Origin: Jejubacter calystegiae
GTDB lineage: Bacteria > Pseudomonadota > Gammaproteobacteria > Enterobacterales > Enterobacteriaceae
Length of the DNA stretch: 64,000 bases
Assembly: GCF_005671395.1 (NCBI RefSeq)
Contig: NZ_CP040428.1
Coordinates: 2,790,001 to 2,854,000, forward strand
Direction of reading: 5' to 3'
In this document: in pieces, positions 1-9,938 of the stretch
How positions within the stretch are numbered: position 1 is the stretch's first letter
How the letters are laid out: the number at the start of each line of letters is the position of its first letter
Position numbers and translations under genes: made by a program
The notes under the pieces: generated by a model
Database searches by the model: none
Seen by the model: the letters and a program-made list of their open reading frames with translations, nothing else
What the model was told of the DNA's origin: nothing

Positions 1-191
1 AGCACCCCAAAGAACGGGTGCAGAATGCGCCCCATCTTCGGCGTTCCGAAGGTTTCGGTCAGCCACTGCAGCGTGGGGAAAAACAGCGCAATACCGGACA
101 GCGAGACCAGGAAGAAGCAGATCACTACCGTCCAGTGGCAGGCCCGGTCAATAAATTTAGTCCGGACGATCATTTTGCTCTTCTTACTCAT
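1..191 (-). CDS. fdnI: Formate dehydrogenase-N cytochrome b556 subunit (partial)
   Basis: This is the first 63 codons of the membrane di-heme cytochrome b subunit that passes electrons from FdnH to menaquinone; the rest lies beyond the window edge. The translation starts [20 protein letters not shown] and enters a hydrophobic helix ([17 protein letters not shown]), matching the start of E. coli FdnI as I remember it. The ATG at 189-191 lies inside the end of fdnH (8-nt overlap), so it is translationally coupled as the last gene of fdnGHI. Confidence 0.9.
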   Translation of the reverse strand, partial: MSKKSKMIVRTKFIDRACHWTVVICFFLVSLSGIALFFPTLQWLTETFGTPKMGRILHPFFGV

Positions 192-1071
192 GGCTATCCT
201 CCTCTTCGTCGTCGTCCACTTCCTTGTTCGGTCCGATGCCCACGTAGTGGAAGATCAGACCGGCGAAGGTTGCGATAAACCCGGCGGCGGAAAGCGGCTT
301 GAGGATCCCCTTCCACAGGTTGATCGGCGTGTCGATCTGCGGATTTTCCGGCAGGCCGTGGTACAGCGTCGGCTGGTCGGCGTGGTGCAATACATACATC
401 ACATGGGTGCCGCCCACGCCTTCCGGGTTATAGACCCCGGCGTTGGCGTAGCCGCGTTGCTTAAGCTTCGCCACCCGCTGTTCGCCTATTTCCAGCATGG
501 CTTTTTTAGTGCCAAAGTGGATGGCGCCAGTCGGGCAGGTTTTCACGCAGGCTGGCTCCTGGCCGACAGTGACGCGATCGACGCACAGGGTGCACTTGTA
601 GACCCGGTTATCCTGCGGGTTAAGACGCGGGATATTGAACGGGCAACCGGCGATGCAGTAACCGCAACCGATGCAGTTTTCCGACTGGAAATCGACGATG
701 CCGTTGGCGTACTGGATGATGGCGCCGGGGGACGGACAGGATTTCAGACAGCCCGGATCCTCACAGTGCATGCAGCCATCCTTACGGATAAGCCACTCCA
801 GCTTGCCATTCTGCTCGGTTTCGCTAAAGCGCATCAGCGTCCATGTTTTGGCGCTGAGGTCGGCGGGGTTATCGTAAACCCCGACGCAGTGGCCCACTTC
901 ATCGCGAATATCGTTCCATTCGGAGCAGGCCACCTGGCACGCTTTACAGCCGATGCAGGTGGAAACGTCGATAAGCTTCGCCACTTCGTCTTTGTGGTCG
1001 CGAGCCCGCGGCGGCGGCGTCAGGTCGTTGGTCGCCGAACTTCTAATAATGTCCTGAGATTGCATTGACAT
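184..1071 (-). CDS. fdnH: Formate dehydrogenase-N iron-sulfur subunit
   Basis: A 295-aa electron-transfer subunit of formate dehydrogenase N, carrying electrons from the periplasmic FdnG to FdnI. Four ferredoxin-type cysteine clusters are visible (for example [11 protein letters not shown] near residue 39, [30 protein letters not shown]...CVKTC), consistent with four [4Fe-4S] centres. A single C-terminal membrane helix ([19 protein letters not shown]) is followed by an acidic tail. The sequence ([15 protein letters not shown]..., tail [12 protein letters not shown]) is closer to E. coli FdnH than to FdoH. It begins 12 nt after fdnG. Confidence 0.95.
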   Translation of the reverse strand: MSMQSQDIIRSSATNDLTPPPRARDHKDEVAKLIDVSTCIGCKACQVACSEWNDIRDEVGHCVGVYDNPADLSAKTWTLMRFSETEQNGKLEWLIRKDGCMHCEDPGCLKSCPSPGAIIQYANGIVDFQSENCIGCGYCIAGCPFNIPRLNPQDNRVYKCTLCVDRVTVGQEPACVKTCPTGAIHFGTKKAMLEIGEQRVAKLKQRGYANAGVYNPEGVGGTHVMYVLHHADQPTLYHGLPENPQIDTPINLWKGILKPLSAAGFIATFAGLIFHYVGIGPNKEVDDDEEEDSHE

Positions 1072-1083
1072 AGGTTCGCTCCC

Positions 1084-4000
1084 TTACGCCTTCTCGATGT
1101 TAACCAGAAACGCCTTGTACTCCGGCGTCTGCGAGTTGGCATCGCCTACTGACGGCGTCAGCGTGTTGGCCAGATAGCCCTTACGGGTGGCGCCCTCAAA
1201 GCCCCAGTGCAGCGGAATCCCTACGGTTTCCACCTGCTGACCGTTGACATCCAGGGTACGCAGACGGCGGGTGACCACCGCTTTGGCCCGGATGAAGCCG
1301 CGCTTGCTGCTGACCTTCACGGTATCGCCGTTGGCAATGCCTTTCGCCTTCGCCAGCCCTTCGCTAATTTCCACAAACTGTTCCGGCTGAGCGATGGCGT
1401 TAAGCCGCGCGTGTTTGGTCCAGGTATGGAAATGCTCGGTCAGACGATAGGTGGTGCCCACATACGGGAACGCCTTGCGTTCGCCCAGACGTGCGGCATC
1501 GGCCTTGTACAGACGCGCCACCGGGTTCGAGATAACGGCAGGGTGTAGCGGGTTGGTGCCCAGCGGCGTTTCGAACGGCTCGTAGTGCTCGGGGAACGGA
1601 CCTTCAGCCAGCTTGTTGAGCGCGAACAGACGGCCCAGACCTTCCTGCTGCATAATGAACGGCCCGACGTTCTGAGACGGCGCGGCGGTGTTGTAATCCG
1701 GTACATCGTTGCCGACCCACTTGCTACCGTTCCATTCAATCAGCACGCGTTTCGGATCCCAGGCCTTGCCTGCCGGATCGGCCGAGGCGCGGTTATACAG
1801 CACGCGGCGGTTGAGCGGCCATGCCCAGGCCCAGTCGAGGGTGTTGCCCAGACCGGACGGATCGGCGTTATCGCGCTTCGCCATCTGGTTACCGTTGCGG
1901 GTCCAGCTACCGGTCCAGATCCAACAGCCGGAAGCGGTGGTACCGTCGTCGCGTAGCTGAGCGAAGGAGTCCAGCAGCTCGCCTTTTTTCACCAGCAGCT
2001 TGCCGTCGGCGTCATAGAGATCGGCAAGGGCGTAGCCGTTGTTCTCTTTGGCGACCTCTTCCGATTCCGGTCCGTCCGGCAGCTTGTAGTCCCATGTCAT
2101 ATTGAGCACGGGCTCGCTGGCGACGCCGCCCTGTTCGCGGTACAGGGTACGCAGACGATGATAGATACCGGCCAGAATTTCGCCGTCGTTACGGGCTTCA
2201 CCCGGGGCATCGGCGCCTTTCCAGTGCCACTGTAGCCAGCGTCCGGAGTTGACGATAGAGCCATCTTCTTCGGCAAAGCAGGTTGAGGGCAGGCGGAATA
2301 CTTCAGTCTGAATCTGCGACGAGTCCACATCGTTGGATTCGCCGTGGTTCTGCCAGAAGTTAGACGTTTCGGTCACCAGCGGATCGATAACGATCATGTA
2401 CTTCAGCTTGCTGAGGGAGGCGACTACCTTGTTCTTATCCGGGAACGAAGCCACCGGGTTAAAGCCCTGGCAGATATAGCCATTGACTTCGCCCCTGTCC
2501 ATACGGTCGAAGTAGTTCAGGACGTCATAGGCCTGGTCCCACTTCGGTAGCCAGTCGTAGCCCCACTGGTTTTGCGCGGTGGCAGCATCGCCCCAGAAGG
2601 TCTTCATCAGGCTGACGAAGAATTTCGGGTAGTTGCCCCAGTAGTTTACCTGACCCGGCAGCGTCGCTTTCGGGGTGTTGGCGGTCAGATAGCTTTCCAG
2701 ATCGTGTTGATCTTCTTTCGGCAGTGTCAGATAGCCCGACAGGCTGGTGGAAAGCAGACCCAGATCGGTCAGGCCCTGGATGTTGGAGTGACCGCGCAGT
2801 GCGTTAACGCCGCCGCCCGCCATCCCCATGTTGCCCAACAGCAGCTGGATCATCGCCATGGTACGAATATTCTGGGAGCCGACGGAGTGCTGCGTCCAGC
2901 CCAGCGCGTAGAGGAAGGTGGTGGTGCGATCGACGGCGCTGGTGGAGGCCAGCACTTCGCATACCTTCTGGAAGTCTGCCTGCGGCGTACCGCAGATGTT
3001 TTCCACTACCTCCGGCGTATAGCGGGAAACGTGCTGTTTCAGCAGGTTCCAGACGCAGCGCGGGTGGCTCAGGGTGTCATCACGTTTGGCAAAGCCGCTT
3101 TCGTCGAGCTGATAGTTCCAACTGCTCTTATCATACTGACGTTTGTTCTCATCGTAGCCGCTGAACAGGCCGTCTTCGAAGCTGAAGTCATCCCGCACCA
3201 GCAGAGGCGCGTTGGTGTAGTGCTTCACGTATTCCGCATTGATCTTATTGTGAGCGATCAGGTAGTGGAGTACGCCCGACAGGAAGGTGATATCGGTTCC
3301 TGAACGGATCGGCGCATAAATATCCGCTACCGATGCGGTACGGGTAAAGCGGGGGTCTACCACGATAAGCGTGGCATCGTTGTTATTTTTCGCTTCCATG
3401 GCCCAGCGGAAGCCCACGGGGTGCGCTTCTGCGGCATTACCGCCCATGACTACGACGACGTTGGCGTTTTTGATATCAACCCAGTGGTTGGTCATGGCAC
3501 CGCGACCAAATGTTGGAGCAAGACTTGCTACCGTTGGTCCGTGTCAGACACGCGCCTGGTTATCTACCGCCAGCATCCCGAGGGAGCGAACGAATTTTTG
3601 GGTGAGCATACCGGTTTCGTTACTGGCTGCCGAAGCGCACAGCATACCGGTGGTGAGCCAGCGGTTGACCGTGGTGCCTTGTTTGTTCTGGCTGATAAAG
3701 TTGGCGTCACGGTCGGCCTTCATCAGCTTAGCGATACGCTCGAAGGCGTCCTCCCAACTGATGCGCTGCCATTTATCGGAGCCTGGTGCCCTGTATTCGG
3801 GATAGCGCAGGCGACTTTCACTGTGGATATAGTCCAGCAGGCCAGCCCCTTTCGGGCACAGCGCGCCGCGGTTTACCGGGTGATCCGGATCCCCTTCAAT
3901 ATGAAAAATTGACGATTTGGCGTTTTTTGCGCCATCTCCCAGGCTATACATTAATAAACCACAGCCTACGGAACAGTAGGTACAGGTATTACGGGTCTCT

Positions 4001-4131
4001 TTGGCGCGCAGCAGTTTATAACTGCGAGCTTCCGCCAGCGCCGTGGTGGGCGCAAATCCGAGGGCCGCTACCGTTGTTCCTGCCATTCCGCCGGCGCAGA
4101 TTTTAAAAAAACTTCTGCGGCTGACGTCCAA
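1084..4131 (-). CDS. fdnG: Formate dehydrogenase-N catalytic subunit, selenoprotein
   Basis: Molybdenum/selenocysteine formate dehydrogenase, exported to the periplasm by Tat, oxidising formate during nitrate respiration. Conceptual length is 1015 aa, the same as E. coli FdnG. The frame is interrupted by TGA at 3544-3546 (minus strand), giving residue 196 in the context DNQARV-U-HGPTVAS, the known Sec position; a bSECIS-like hairpin follows directly. The N-terminus has the twin-arginine motif SRRSFFK and a [4Fe-4S] motif (CTYCSVGCGLLMYS...GALCPKG). The start is TTG at 4129-4131, preceded by AGAGGT at 5-nt spacing; the E. coli protein begins at the equivalent residue. Naive gene calling would split it into an 803-aa and a 195-aa ORF. 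Confidence 0.96.
3502..3546 (-). promoter_or_regulatory. Selenocysteine UGA codon and bacterial SECIS hairpin
   Basis: Directly 3' of the in-frame UGA, the fdnG mRNA can form a long hairpin. An outer stem pairs GACCAA with UUGGUC, and an apical stem pairs AGCAA with UUGCU around a loop containing GU. This matches the layout of E. coli fdhF/fdnG SECIS elements recognised by SelB. Folding was by eye only. Confidence 0.8.
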
Positions 4132-4164
4132 TTGATACCTCTTTTATATTTCTGGCATGACAAA

Positions 4165-4280
4165 GCGATGCGAAAATAGCAATCGACGGAGGGGGCACCT
4201 TGCGCGAAATCAAACGACAGAGAAATAACCGGGAAAATACCCCCAATTGATTAGATAACGACCAGTCAAATACTCCCAAT
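4165..4280 (-). promoter_or_regulatory. fdnG promoter with FNR box and NarL-like heptamers
   Basis: On the minus strand TTGATTTCGCGCAA (4200-4213) matches the FNR consensus TTGAT-N4-ATCAA at 8 of 10 positions. A TATTTT -10 candidate (4173-4178) sits so that the FNR site would centre near -41.5 of a start at about 4165. Upstream, TACCCCCAAT (4238-4247) and TACTCCCAAT (4271-4280) are near-identical NarL-heptamer-like elements 33 bp apart. E. coli fdnG is activated by FNR and NarL with the same geometry. The rest of the gap to the LuxR gene (4281-4880) is AT-rich with no ORF I can support. Confidence 0.6.
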
Positions 4281-4880
4281 GACGTAATGTTTTATCGGTG
4301 TTGAGGGGAAAATTTTTATAGAAAAAAGTCTGATAAATAATGGCCTGAATGATGCGGCTTATCTCTGGTCTGGCTCAGGTTAAGTACCTGTCAGAGGGGA
4401 TTCTGCTGTCGCAGCCATTTTTAATGGGATATAAAGTAATGGGCAGGCGAATAAATGCAAATTATCTTCCCCGGTCATAATTTTATTGCCGCTAAAGGTT
4501 TTATTATAAAATAAATGGTTGCCTGATAATTGAGAGTAGTTTCATTTAACTTTCAGGGAAATTCCTACAGAATAATTGCCATATTATCGACGTATTCACA
4601 ATGGTTGCGAGCGTTGGACTGAAGCCGGTAACCGCCAGTCTTAAGGGATCTTCCCGCGAGGGTCTTTGAGCGCTAAACGCGATTTAATGCCCGGGATTAT
4701 CGTTTAGTGCGTCTCCTTCTGCCTTTTAGCACTGAATTGCTTTATCATCAGGGTAACAATTATGTAACCAGGCGGCTTTAGCCACGTTAGTCGCAATGCC
4801 CCAAGCCCGGCCTGCGCTTTGTGAGGTGAATTGGACTCATCTCATTGGTCAGTATTTACTTATCTTGAAAGGGAGAGCAG

Positions 4881-5411
4881 ATGATGCGCAAAGCACTTTA
4901 TCTTATTACGCGTGACGGTTACCTGAGTTACGGACTTAGAAAATCTTTTTCTGAAATGAAAACTGGCTCATTTCACCTGGAAACTCTTCAACCGCAGGAT
5001 TATCATCTGATTAATTCCGCAAGTCATGAATATGATGTCCTGTACATTATGGCGGATGAGGAAGTACTTAGGTGTATTAATTTCCACTATCCGCAACTGA
5101 GTTTTGTGCTGGTGCCCTCTACCTGCCGACCCGAAGAGCTGCTCAGAATGATGAAGCACAGCGGCGATAGCCAGAGCCATATCGAGCGCAGCTACCGCTA
5201 CCATAAACGTCACTATGATACGCTGTTCACCCGGCGTGAAGAGGAAGTCCTGGCGCTGATGCGCAGAGGGATGACCCCCTGTGAAATCGCCCAGACCATC
5301 AAGCGTTCAGTAAAAACCGTTAGCCACTATAAGCGGTTGATTATGGAGAAGACCGGCTGTAAATCCGATGTTCATCTCCTGCGCCTGCTCCACAACCAGA
5401 TGGCGGGATAA
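4881..5411 (+). CDS. Orphan LuxR-type HTH regulator
   Basis: A 176-aa protein with an N-terminal domain of about 110 residues that I cannot assign, and a C-terminal GerE/LuxR helix-turn-helix (about 112-170: FTRREEEVLALMRRGMTPCEIAQTIKRSVKTVSHYKRLIMEKTGC). The N-terminal part contains DVLYIMADEE but no convincing receiver-domain phosphoacceptor set, so control by a partner kinase is unlikely from sequence. RBS AAAGGGAGAG precedes the ATG. It is monocistronic, followed by a terminator, and sits between fdn and lld. It has the same architecture as the LuxR gene at 16649-17152. Targets unknown. Confidence 0.8.
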   Translation: MMRKALYLITRDGYLSYGLRKSFSEMKTGSFHLETLQPQDYHLINSASHEYDVLYIMADEEVLRCINFHYPQLSFVLVPSTCRPEELLRMMKHSGDSQSHIERSYRYHKRHYDTLFTRREEEVLALMRRGMTPCEIAQTIKRSVKTVSHYKRLIMEKTGCKSDVHLLRLLHNQMAG

Positions 5412-5444
5412 CCCCGACACCGCCGCATTCCGCTCATCCTGACG

Positions 5445-5476
5445 AACCTGGATCCCGTGGCCAGGTTTCCCTTTTT
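5445..5476 (+). terminator. Rho-independent terminator after the LuxR gene
   Basis: Stem AACCTGG / CCAGGTT with a 9-nt loop, followed by TCCCTTTTT. Confidence 0.7.
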
Positions 5477-5481
5477 CTAAA

Positions 5482-5497
5482 GTGGCCCAACCAATTG
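5482..5497. promoter_or_regulatory. LldR operator, upstream site (O1-like)
   Basis: GTGG-N5-CCAA palindrome followed by TTG, centred near 5488. It pairs with the site at 5607-5622 about 125 bp downstream. In E. coli, LldR uses two operators flanking the lldP promoter at about this spacing. Confidence 0.65.
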
Positions 5498-5558
5498 TGG
5501 CCGAATCCTGATGACTTGTCGCATAACCCAAAAAATCAATACAAAATCGTTGTTTTGA

Positions 5559-5574
5559 GTTAACAATGCATTAA
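5559..5574. promoter_or_regulatory. ArcA-like box upstream of lldP
   Basis: GTTAA and ATTAA in direct repeat with an 11-bp period (GTTAACAATGCATTAA), the arrangement of ArcA-P binding sites. ArcA repression of lldPRD under anaerobiosis is established in E. coli. The box lies between the two LldR operators. Confidence 0.5.
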
Positions 5575-5606
5575 CTATCTGTTGCCAGAAAGATTACAGT
5601 TCACCG

Positions 5607-5622
5607 TTGGTCCAACCAATTG
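5607..5622. promoter_or_regulatory. LldR operator, promoter-proximal site (O2-like)
   Basis: TTGG-TCCAA-CCAA palindrome followed by TTG, centred near 5613. It is a closer match to the lld operator than the upstream copy and lies about 85 bp before the lldP start codon. Confidence 0.7.
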
Positions 5623-5706
5623 TGAGGCAAATAACAGGCGCGCCTGGAAACAGGATGTACCGCCGCTAAAGGACTGAAAGAAGAACTCACCTTCTGGAGA
5701 ACACAC

Positions 5707-7362
5707 ATGCAAGTCTGGCAACAAGACTACGATCCCCTCGGTAATATCTGGCTTTCGAGCCTGGTTGCCGTTATCCCCATCGTCTTTTTCTTCTTTGCGT
5801 TGATAAAACTCAAGATGAAAGGGTATATCGCGGGCACCGTCACCGTAATCCTGGCGCTGCTGGTGGCGCTGTTTCTGTATCGCATGCCGGTAGCCTACGC
5901 CTTTGCTTCAGCGATTTATGGCTTCCTGTACGGGCTGTGGCCTATCGCCTGGATCATTATTGCAGCGGTTTTTGTCTACAAGATCTCGGTTAAAACCGGG
6001 CAGTTCGACATTATTCGTAGCTCGATCCTCTCGATTACGCCCGATCAGCGCCTGCAGATGTTGATTGTCGGCTTTTCGTTCGGCGCCTTCCTGGAAGGGG
6101 CGGCAGGTTTTGGCGCGCCGGTCGCGATTACCGCCGCACTGCTGGTGGGACTGGGCTTTAAGCCGCTCTACGCGGCGGGGCTGTGCCTGATTGTCAACAC
6201 CGCGCCGGTGGCCTTTGGCGCCATGGGGATCCCGATTATCGTCGCCGGTCAGGTGACGGGGCTGGACAGCTTCCAGGTGGGGCAGATGGTCGGCCGTCAG
6301 CTACCCTTTATGACCATGATTGTGCTGTTCTGGATCATGGCGATTATGGACGGCTGGCGCGGCGTGAAGGAGACCTGGCCAGCCGTGCTGGTGGCAGGGG
6401 GCTCTTTCGCCATCGCCCAGTATCTGAGTTCTAACTTCATCGGCCCTGAGCTGCCGGATATTATCTCGTCACTGGCGTCATTGGTCTGTCTGACGCTGTT
6501 CCTGCGTCGCTGGCAGCCGAAGCGCATCTTCCGCTTTAATGATGTCGGCGCGTCGATGACTGACCAGACTCTGGCGCGCGGCAATTATACGCTACGCCAG
6601 GTGGTGCGGGCATGGTCGCCGTTCCTGTTTCTGACTGCGACGGTGACGCTATGGAGTATCCCGCCTTTTAAGGCGTTGTTTAGCGCCGGTGGCCCGCTGG
6701 CGGGGTGGGTGGCCAGCATCTCCGTGCCCTGGCTCGATAACCTGGTCGCTCGCATGCCGCCAGTGGTATCGGAAAGCACTCCCTATGCGGCAATCTTCAA
6801 ATTTGACTGGTTCTCGGCGACCGGTAGCGCCATCCTGGTGGCGGCGTTGCTCTCCATTGCCTGGCTGCGTATGAAGCCGAAAGTTGCGCTGGAAACCTTC
6901 GGCGATACCCTGAAGGAGCTGGCGCTGCCCATCTACTCCATCGGGATGGTGCTGGCCTTTGCTTTTATTTCGAACTATTCGGGGCTCTCTTCGACGCTGG
7001 CGCTGGCGCTTTCCCATACCGGCAGCGCCTTTACCTTCTTCTCACCATTCCTGGGCTGGCTGGGGGTGTTTCTGACCGGGTCCGATACCTCGTCGAACGC
7101 GCTGTTCGCCTCCCTGCAGGCCACAGCCACGCAGCAGATTGGCGTATCGGATCTGCTGCTGGTGGCGGCGAATACCGCCGGTGGCGTGACCGGGAAGATG
7201 ATCTCGCCGCAGTCCATTGCTATTGCCTGCGCTGCGGTGGGGCTGGTGGGTAAGGAGTCGGAGCTGTTCCGTTTTACCGTTAAACACAGTCTGATCTTCA
7301 CCTGTATGGTCGGTGTAATGGTGACGCTTCAGGCTTACTGGCTAACCTGGATGATTCCGTGA
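5707..7362 (+). CDS. lldP: L-lactate permease
   Basis: Lactate:proton symporter of the inner membrane, 551 aa as in E. coli LldP. The protein is hydrophobic throughout, with about 12 or more predicted membrane segments, and blocks such as [19 protein letters not shown] and [14 protein letters not shown] nearly identical to E. coli. First gene of lldPRD; its TGA overlaps the GTG of lldR by 4 nt. Expression is expected to respond to lactate through LldR and to oxygen through ArcA, from the upstream sites. Confidence 0.96.
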   Translation: MQVWQQDYDPLGNIWLSSLVAVIPIVFFFFALIKLKMKGYIAGTVTVILALLVALFLYRMPVAYAFASAIYGFLYGLWPIAWIIIAAVFVYKISVKTGQFDIIRSSILSITPDQRLQMLIVGFSFGAFLEGAAGFGAPVAITAALLVGLGFKPLYAAGLCLIVNTAPVAFGAMGIPIIVAGQVTGLDSFQVGQMVGRQLPFMTMIVLFWIMAIMDGWRGVKETWPAVLVAGGSFAIAQYLSSNFIGPELPDIISSLASLVCLTLFLRRWQPKRIFRFNDVGASMTDQTLARGNYTLRQVVRAWSPFLFLTATVTLWSIPPFKALFSAGGPLAGWVASISVPWLDNLVARMPPVVSESTPYAAIFKFDWFSATGSAILVAALLSIAWLRMKPKVALETFGDTLKELALPIYSIGMVLAFAFISNYSGLSSTLALALSHTGSAFTFFSPFLGWLGVFLTGSDTSSNALFASLQATATQQIGVSDLLLVAANTAGGVTGKMISPQSIAIACAAVGLVGKESELFRFTVKHSLIFTCMVGVMVTLQAYWLTWMIP

Positions 7363-8147
7363 CAGAAAGCGTAACGCGGCGCCTTGTGGACCTGACGGTC
7401 GAACGTATCAGGGCGCTGATTCAAGAACAACAGCTGGAGGCAGGCACGCGCCTGCCCTCCGAACGATTACTGGCCGCAGAACTGGGCGTTTCACGTAATA
7501 CGGTACGGGAAGCGTTGCGTGAACTGCGCAGTACCAATGTGGTGGTGAGTCGCCGGGGCGGCGGTACCTTTGTGCGCTGGCAGCCGGAACCCTGGTCGGA
7601 AAACCATATCGTTCAGCCGCTGCGGGGGTTGATGGCCGGCGATCCTGGCTACCGCTACGATATTCTGGAAGCGCGTCACGCTATTGAGGCCAGTACGGCC
7701 TGGCATGCGGCGTTACGCGCCACCGAGGCCGATAAAGAGAAACTGTGCTACTGCTTTGACGCCACCCTTAAGCTTAAGGATAGCGACGATCCGGATCTGG
7801 CCGCTCAGGCGGATGTGCGCTTCCATCTGGCGATTGCTGAAGCCTCTCATAACCTGGTATTGCTTCAGACCATGCGCGGCTTCTTTGAGTTGCTGCAATC
7901 TTCGGTGATGCAGAGCCGCCAGCGGATGTATACCCGACCGCCTATCTTCGCGCGACTGACCGAACAGCATCAGGCCTTGCTACAGGCGATTCTGGACGGC
8001 GATCCCGCCCGGGCCCGGCGCGAGGTTCAGGACCACCTGGCCTTTGTCTACACCACCATTAAAACCCTTGATGAAGAACACGCCCGGCAGGCCCGCGCTA
8101 CAAGGCTGCCGGATGATGAAGTTAACAGTAAGGACATTCCGTCATGA
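7359..8147 (+). CDS. lldR: L-lactate-responsive GntR/FadR-family regulator
   Basis: 262-aa regulator of the lld operon. Residues 1-75 form a GntR winged HTH ([27 protein letters not shown]) followed by the [10 protein letters not shown] wing; the rest is an all-helical FCD ligand domain ([33 protein letters not shown]). The GTG start at 7359 overlaps the lldP stop and matches the E. coli gene order. It probably represses without lactate and activates with it by bridging the two operators, as shown for E. coli LldR. Confidence 0.94.
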   Translation: MTESVTRRLVDLTVERIRALIQEQQLEAGTRLPSERLLAAELGVSRNTVREALRELRSTNVVVSRRGGGTFVRWQPEPWSENHIVQPLRGLMAGDPGYRYDILEARHAIEASTAWHAALRATEADKEKLCYCFDATLKLKDSDDPDLAAQADVRFHLAIAEASHNLVLLQTMRGFFELLQSSVMQSRQRMYTRPPIFARLTEQHQALLQAILDGDPARARREVQDHLAFVYTTIKTLDEEHARQARATRLPDDEVNSKDIPS

Positions 8148-9301
8148 TAATTTCCGCTGCCAGTGATTACCGCGCCGCGGCGCAACGCGTGCTGCCGCCT
8201 TTCCTGTACCACTATATGGATGGCGGCGCTTACGCTGAATATACCCTGAAACGTAATGTTGAGGATCTGGCAGGCGTCGCGCTGCGTCAGCGCATTTTGC
8301 GCAATATGTCGGATCTTAGCCTTGAAACCCGGCTGTTCGATGAACAACTGTCGATGCCGGTGGCGCTGGCGCCGGTAGGACTGTGCGGGATGTATGCCCG
8401 TCGCGGCGAGGTGCAGGCCGCCCGTGCAGCGGCGGCGAAAGGGATCCCCTTTACCCTCTCAACCGTCTCGGTATGCCCCATTGAGGAGGTCGCACCAGCC
8501 ATTAACCGCCCCATGTGGTTCCAGCTTTATGTGCTGAAAGATCGCGGTTTTATGCGTAATGCGCTGGAACGCGCTAAAGCGGCGGGCTGTTCCACGCTGG
8601 TCTTTACCGTCGATATGCCGACCCCGGGGGCCCGCTATCGCGATGCGCACTCCGGCATGAGCGGCCCTAACGCCGCGATGCGCCGTTACTGGCAGGCGGC
8701 CACGCACCCGCAGTGGGTCTGGGATGTCGGCCTGAACGGGCGGCCTCATGATTTGGGCAATATTTCCGCCTACCGCGGGCATCCCACCGGGCTGGAGGAC
8801 TATATCGGCTGGCTGGCGAAAAACTTCGATCCGTCTATTTCATGGCAGGATCTGGAGTGGATCCGCGAATTCTGGGATGGTCCTATGGTGATCAAAGGCA
8901 TTCTGGATCCGGAAGATGCCAAAGATGCGGTGCGCTTTGGCGCCGATGGTATCGTGGTGTCTAACCACGGCGGCCGTCAGCTCGACGGGGTGCTCTCTTC
9001 AGCCCGGGCGCTGCCCGCTATTGCCGATGCGGTGAAGGGCGATCTGACCATTCTGGCCGATAGCGGCATCCGTAATGGACTGGATGTGGTGCGGATGATC
9101 GCGCTAGGGGCGGATACCGTACTGTTGGGGCGCGCATTCCTGTATGCGCTGGCGACCCATGGTCAGGCGGGTGTTGAAAACCTGCTGACGCTAATCGATA
9201 AAGAGATGCGGGTAGCTATGACCCTGACCGGCGCGAAATCCATTGCGGAAATTACCCGCGACTCGCTGGCCCGGGCGCCGGAACTGAGCGCGATGGAATA
9301 A
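8144..9301 (+). CDS. lldD: L-lactate dehydrogenase (quinone), FMN-dependent
   Basis: Membrane-associated flavoprotein oxidising L-lactate to pyruvate with electrons to the respiratory quinone pool. 385 aa with the alpha-hydroxy-acid oxidase signature [10 protein letters not shown], whose histidine is residue 275 as in E. coli LldD. The C-terminus is about 11 residues shorter than in E. coli. The ATG overlaps the lldR stop (ATGA). Last gene of the operon, followed by a strong terminator. Confidence 0.95.
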   Translation: MIISAASDYRAAAQRVLPPFLYHYMDGGAYAEYTLKRNVEDLAGVALRQRILRNMSDLSLETRLFDEQLSMPVALAPVGLCGMYARRGEVQAARAAAAKGIPFTLSTVSVCPIEEVAPAINRPMWFQLYVLKDRGFMRNALERAKAAGCSTLVFTVDMPTPGARYRDAHSGMSGPNAAMRRYWQAATHPQWVWDVGLNGRPHDLGNISAYRGHPTGLEDYIGWLAKNFDPSISWQDLEWIREFWDGPMVIKGILDPEDAKDAVRFGADGIVVSNHGGRQLDGVLSSARALPAIADAVKGDLTILADSGIRNGLDVVRMIALGADTVLLGRAFLYALATHGQAGVENLLTLIDKEMRVAMTLTGAKSIAEITRDSLARAPELSAME

Positions 9302-9316
9302 TCTCCATTGTCGTAC

Positions 9317-9360
9317 GCGCATCGCATGCCGTCATTCGGTGCGGTGCGCTTTTTTATTTT
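9317..9360 (+). terminator. lldPRD terminator
   Basis: 10-bp stem GCGCATCGCA / TGCGGTGCGC (one wobble) followed by a long T-rich tract (TTTTTTATTTTT). Confidence 0.85.
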
Positions 9361-9616
9361 TGTTCGACGCCAGAGATTAAAAAGCGCGATACCACAAAAT
9401 ATCCTGTCATTACTCCGGCTGTCGCCGTCTGAGATTTATCTGTTTCATACTGAGAGTGGTGCCGCAATGCATTAAACGCACGTTTTGTCTATTACTTTTA
9501 TTTTTCCCTTTAAAAGCAGCTAAAAGCGTATTTATCGGTTTTTTAAGATGAATTTGCATGGCTTTTAGTGGCGGGATCGCGTAGGCTAGCGGCCTCTCAT
9601 TACACAGGAAATGCTT

Positions 9617-9778
9617 ATGGCGCATAATCGAAAAAGTAATAACTACTCATCTTTTCTAATGAAAATTACCTGCCCACAATGCAGTAAAGCCTCCGAACAT
9701 AGCGCGCCGCGCGTCCAGAAAAATAAAAAATTAATCTGTCCGTTTTGTAATGCCCTGTTCAGTAAATCAGAGACCTGA
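9617..9778 (+). CDS. Small zinc-ribbon protein (53 aa)
   Basis: An unlisted short ORF, MAHNRKSNNYSSFLMKITCP..., with two CxxC knuckles (CPQC at 19-22 and CPFC at 41-44), the spacing of a zinc ribbon. It is lysine/serine rich with no membrane segment. I chose the ATG at 9617 because AGGAA lies 6 nt upstream; ATGs at 9611 and 9614 are in frame but too close to it. The long AT-rich leader (9361-9616) and small size recall the short cold-shock/stress zinc-ribbon proteins of E. coli (YnfU/YmcF type), but I cannot assign it to one. A bidirectional terminator follows. Confidence 0.65.
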   Translation: MAHNRKSNNYSSFLMKITCPQCSKASEHSAPRVQKNKKLICPFCNALFSKSET

Positions 9779-9888
9779 TTTTCGTTAATCGAACGCCGTT
9801 AAATGTTATTTTCCCGTTCCCTGATGTCGTGGGTGTTTTTTGGCGCCTGCGAAAAGGTGGGGCAATAGCGTTAGGGCGTCTGGTTGAC

Positions 9889-9924
9889 GAAAAAAATGGG
9901 ACCTGGTAAAGGCCCCATTTTTTA
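9889..9924. terminator. Bidirectional terminator
   Basis: Hairpin AAAAAATGGGACC / GGCCCCATTTTTT. The A and T runs on both sides let it serve the zinc-ribbon gene (plus strand) and the ene-reductase operon (minus strand). Confidence 0.8.
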
Positions 9925-9938
9925 TTACCGCACGCGGC

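Noticed and set aside
25-1068. 347-aa open frame antisense to fdnH
   Set aside because: The minus-strand frame encodes a full ferredoxin-type subunit; the plus-strand frame has no family features.
3496-3546. Stop codon splitting fdnG into two ORFs, suggesting a pseudogene
   Set aside because: The TGA is at the known selenocysteine codon, both flanks align with E. coli FdnG and a SECIS-like hairpin follows.
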